In this document: piece by piece, positions 4,419-5,150 of the stretch | Position numbering within the stretch: position 1 is the stretch's first letter | Layout: each line of letters opens with the position of its first letter | Assembly (NCBI GenBank): GCA_011391755.1 | Contig: JAABPZ010000124.1 | Coordinates: 1 to 5,150, forward strand | DNA from: Methanothrix sp. | Lineage (GTDB): Archaea > Halobacteriota > Methanosarcinia > Methanotrichales > Methanotrichaceae | Direction: 5' to 3' | DNA length: 5,150 nt | Program-made: the position numbers and the translations under genes | Notes under the pieces: generated by a model | What the model was told of the DNA's origin: nothing | What the model saw: only the letters and a program-made list of their open reading frames with translations | Database searches by the model: none

Positions 4419-5114
4419 ATGAAGGTTCTTGCAATAAACGGCAGCCCTCACATGGATGAGGGAAATACCGCGATGATCCTCAATCCCTTTCTGGAGGGGA
4501 TGAAGGAAACTGGCAGCGACGTGGAAGTCTTTTACACCAGGAAGCTGAAGATCGGAGCCTGCAATGGGGACATGAGCTGCTGGTTTGTCAATCCCGGCAC
4601 CTGCGGCCAGAAGGACGACATGCAGATGCTTCTGCCCAAAATAAAGGACGCGGATGTCATCGTCTGGGCTAGCCCGGTTTACTATCATGGCATAACAGGA
4701 CCTATGAAAAACGTGATGGACAGGCAATTGCCCCTTCATCTGCTGGGAACTCAGATGAAGCCGCAAAAGGCTGTCCTGGTCTCCACCTGCAGTGCCTGGG
4801 AGCTTTCCATGTTCGATTCGATCCTGCTGCAGATGAAGACCATCTACATGAGGCCGGATGGCAGCTCATACTTCGCAGGAGCCTTGCTGCGCCCCATGGC
4901 TGATGGAGTCAAAGAGATGATAAAGGCCGGGGAGACAGGATTAGTAGAAGGAGTCTTCCGGGCTGCCAGAGAAGCAGGCCGCCAGCTCGCGATAGAGGGC
5001 ATGATCTCCGTGGAGCTGCAAAAACAGGTGAGCCGGGAACTGATGCCTCGCGATGCCTACTACAAAGCCGCCCAGATGATGATGGAGCAGGCGCAAAAAG
5101 CCATGAAAAAATAG
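4419..5114 (+). CDS. Flavodoxin-fold NAD(P)H-dependent FMN oxidoreductase, iron-sulfur flavoprotein-like
   Basis: From the ATG at 4419 the protein has 231 residues and belongs to the NADPH-dependent FMN reductase / iron-sulfur flavoprotein group. It should bind FMN and pass electrons from a reduced nicotinamide or ferredoxin-type donor in the cytoplasm. INGSPHMDEGNT (6-17) is the FMN phosphate loop. ASPVYYHGITGPMKNVMDR (84-102) contacts the flavin ring and supports dimerisation. The cysteine region is C48, C54 and C62, ending in CGQKDDM. Relatives often have CX2CX2C here; the middle position is D51, so a classical four-cysteine [4Fe-4S] site as in Isf is probably absent. I chose 4419 over 4401 because the family begins MKVLAINGSP and the TATA box places the transcript start between the two. 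Residues 165-231 are a helical C-terminal extension. It is transcribed divergently from the membrane-protein gene. The physiological substrate is unknown. Confidence 0.9.
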   Translation: MKVLAINGSPHMDEGNTAMILNPFLEGMKETGSDVEVFYTRKLKIGACNGDMSCWFVNPGTCGQKDDMQMLLPKIKDADVIVWASPVYYHGITGPMKNVMDRQLPLHLLGTQMKPQKAVLVSTCSAWELSMFDSILLQMKTIYMRPDGSSYFAGALLRPMADGVKEMIKAGETGLVEGVFRAAREAGRQLAIEGMISVELQKQVSRELMPRDAYYKAAQMMMEQAQKAMKK

Positions 5115-5122
5115 AAAGGACG

Positions 5123-5149
5123 GAGCTGAAAAACCTTTTTCTTCAGCTC
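5123..5149 (+). terminator. Hairpin after the flavoprotein gene, probable terminator
   Basis: GAGCTGAA (5123-5130) and TTCAGCTC (5142-5149) are perfect reverse complements separated by 11 bases that include TTTTT at 5136-5140. The stem begins 9 bases after the TAG stop. Archaeal termination mainly needs T-runs, so the T5 tract may matter more than the stem. Bases beyond the window would show whether a further T-run follows. Confidence 0.5.
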
Positions 5150-5150
5150 T

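Larger units (their letters stand above)
4317..4420. repeat. Shared motif GATGAGAAAC in the divergent promoter region
   Basis: GTTTCTCATC at 4317-4326 and GATGAGAAAC at 4400-4409 are exact reverse complements, so each divergent gene has GATGAGAAAC in the sense of its own transcription. A near copy, GTTTCATCAT, at 4411-4420 forms an imperfect palindrome with the second copy around base 4410 (GAAAC-G-GTTTC perfect, then one bulged base). The first copy abuts the TATA box of the membrane-protein gene. The second lies between the TATA box and start of the flavoprotein gene. The arrangement fits a common regulator acting on both promoters, but no protein is known. Confidence 0.4.

Overview
The window reads as chromosomal DNA of a methanogenic archaeon (or a relative such as ANME), most likely of the Methanosarcinales/Methanotrichales type. 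The anchor is an intact mmp10-type gene, the cobalamin-dependent radical SAM enzyme that methylates an arginine of methyl-coenzyme M reductase. Archaeal TATA-like boxes sit at several gene starts, one of them implying a leaderless transcript. Three of the five genes end in TAG, which points away from a lineage that decodes TAG as pyrrolysine. Genus is not certain from sequence alone.

Layout: mmp10 (82-1341, +) faces an acylphosphatase/coiled-coil gene (1650-2267, -) across a 308-base convergent gap. A GC-rich, non-coding stretch with short palindromes and a repeat-like segment follows (2268-2692). Next come a class I SAM-dependent methyltransferase (2693-3469, -) and, 29 bases upstream of it on the same strand, an AT-rich gene for a multi-pass membrane protein of unknown function (3499-4281, -). 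A divergent promoter region of 137 bases separates this from a flavodoxin-fold FMN oxidoreductase (4419-5114, +), which is followed by a hairpin at the window edge.

Functionally, only mmp10 has a well-defined job. The methyltransferase and the membrane protein may be co-transcribed. The acylphosphatase protein carries a 21-bp tandem repeat that encodes identical heptads. The marked swings in base composition (GC-rich gap, AT-rich membrane gene, intermediate genes elsewhere) suggest that the stretch between mmp10 and the flavoprotein is an accessory, mosaic segment.

The items most worth a second look are: the 52-residue tandem duplication inside the membrane protein; the heptad repeat array on the acylphosphatase; the shared 10-bp motif and the 8-bp tandem repeat in the divergent promoter; and the frames that stay open past the TAG stops of the two convergent genes (103 codons in one case). 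No CRISPR array, tRNA, rRNA or intact mobile element was seen.
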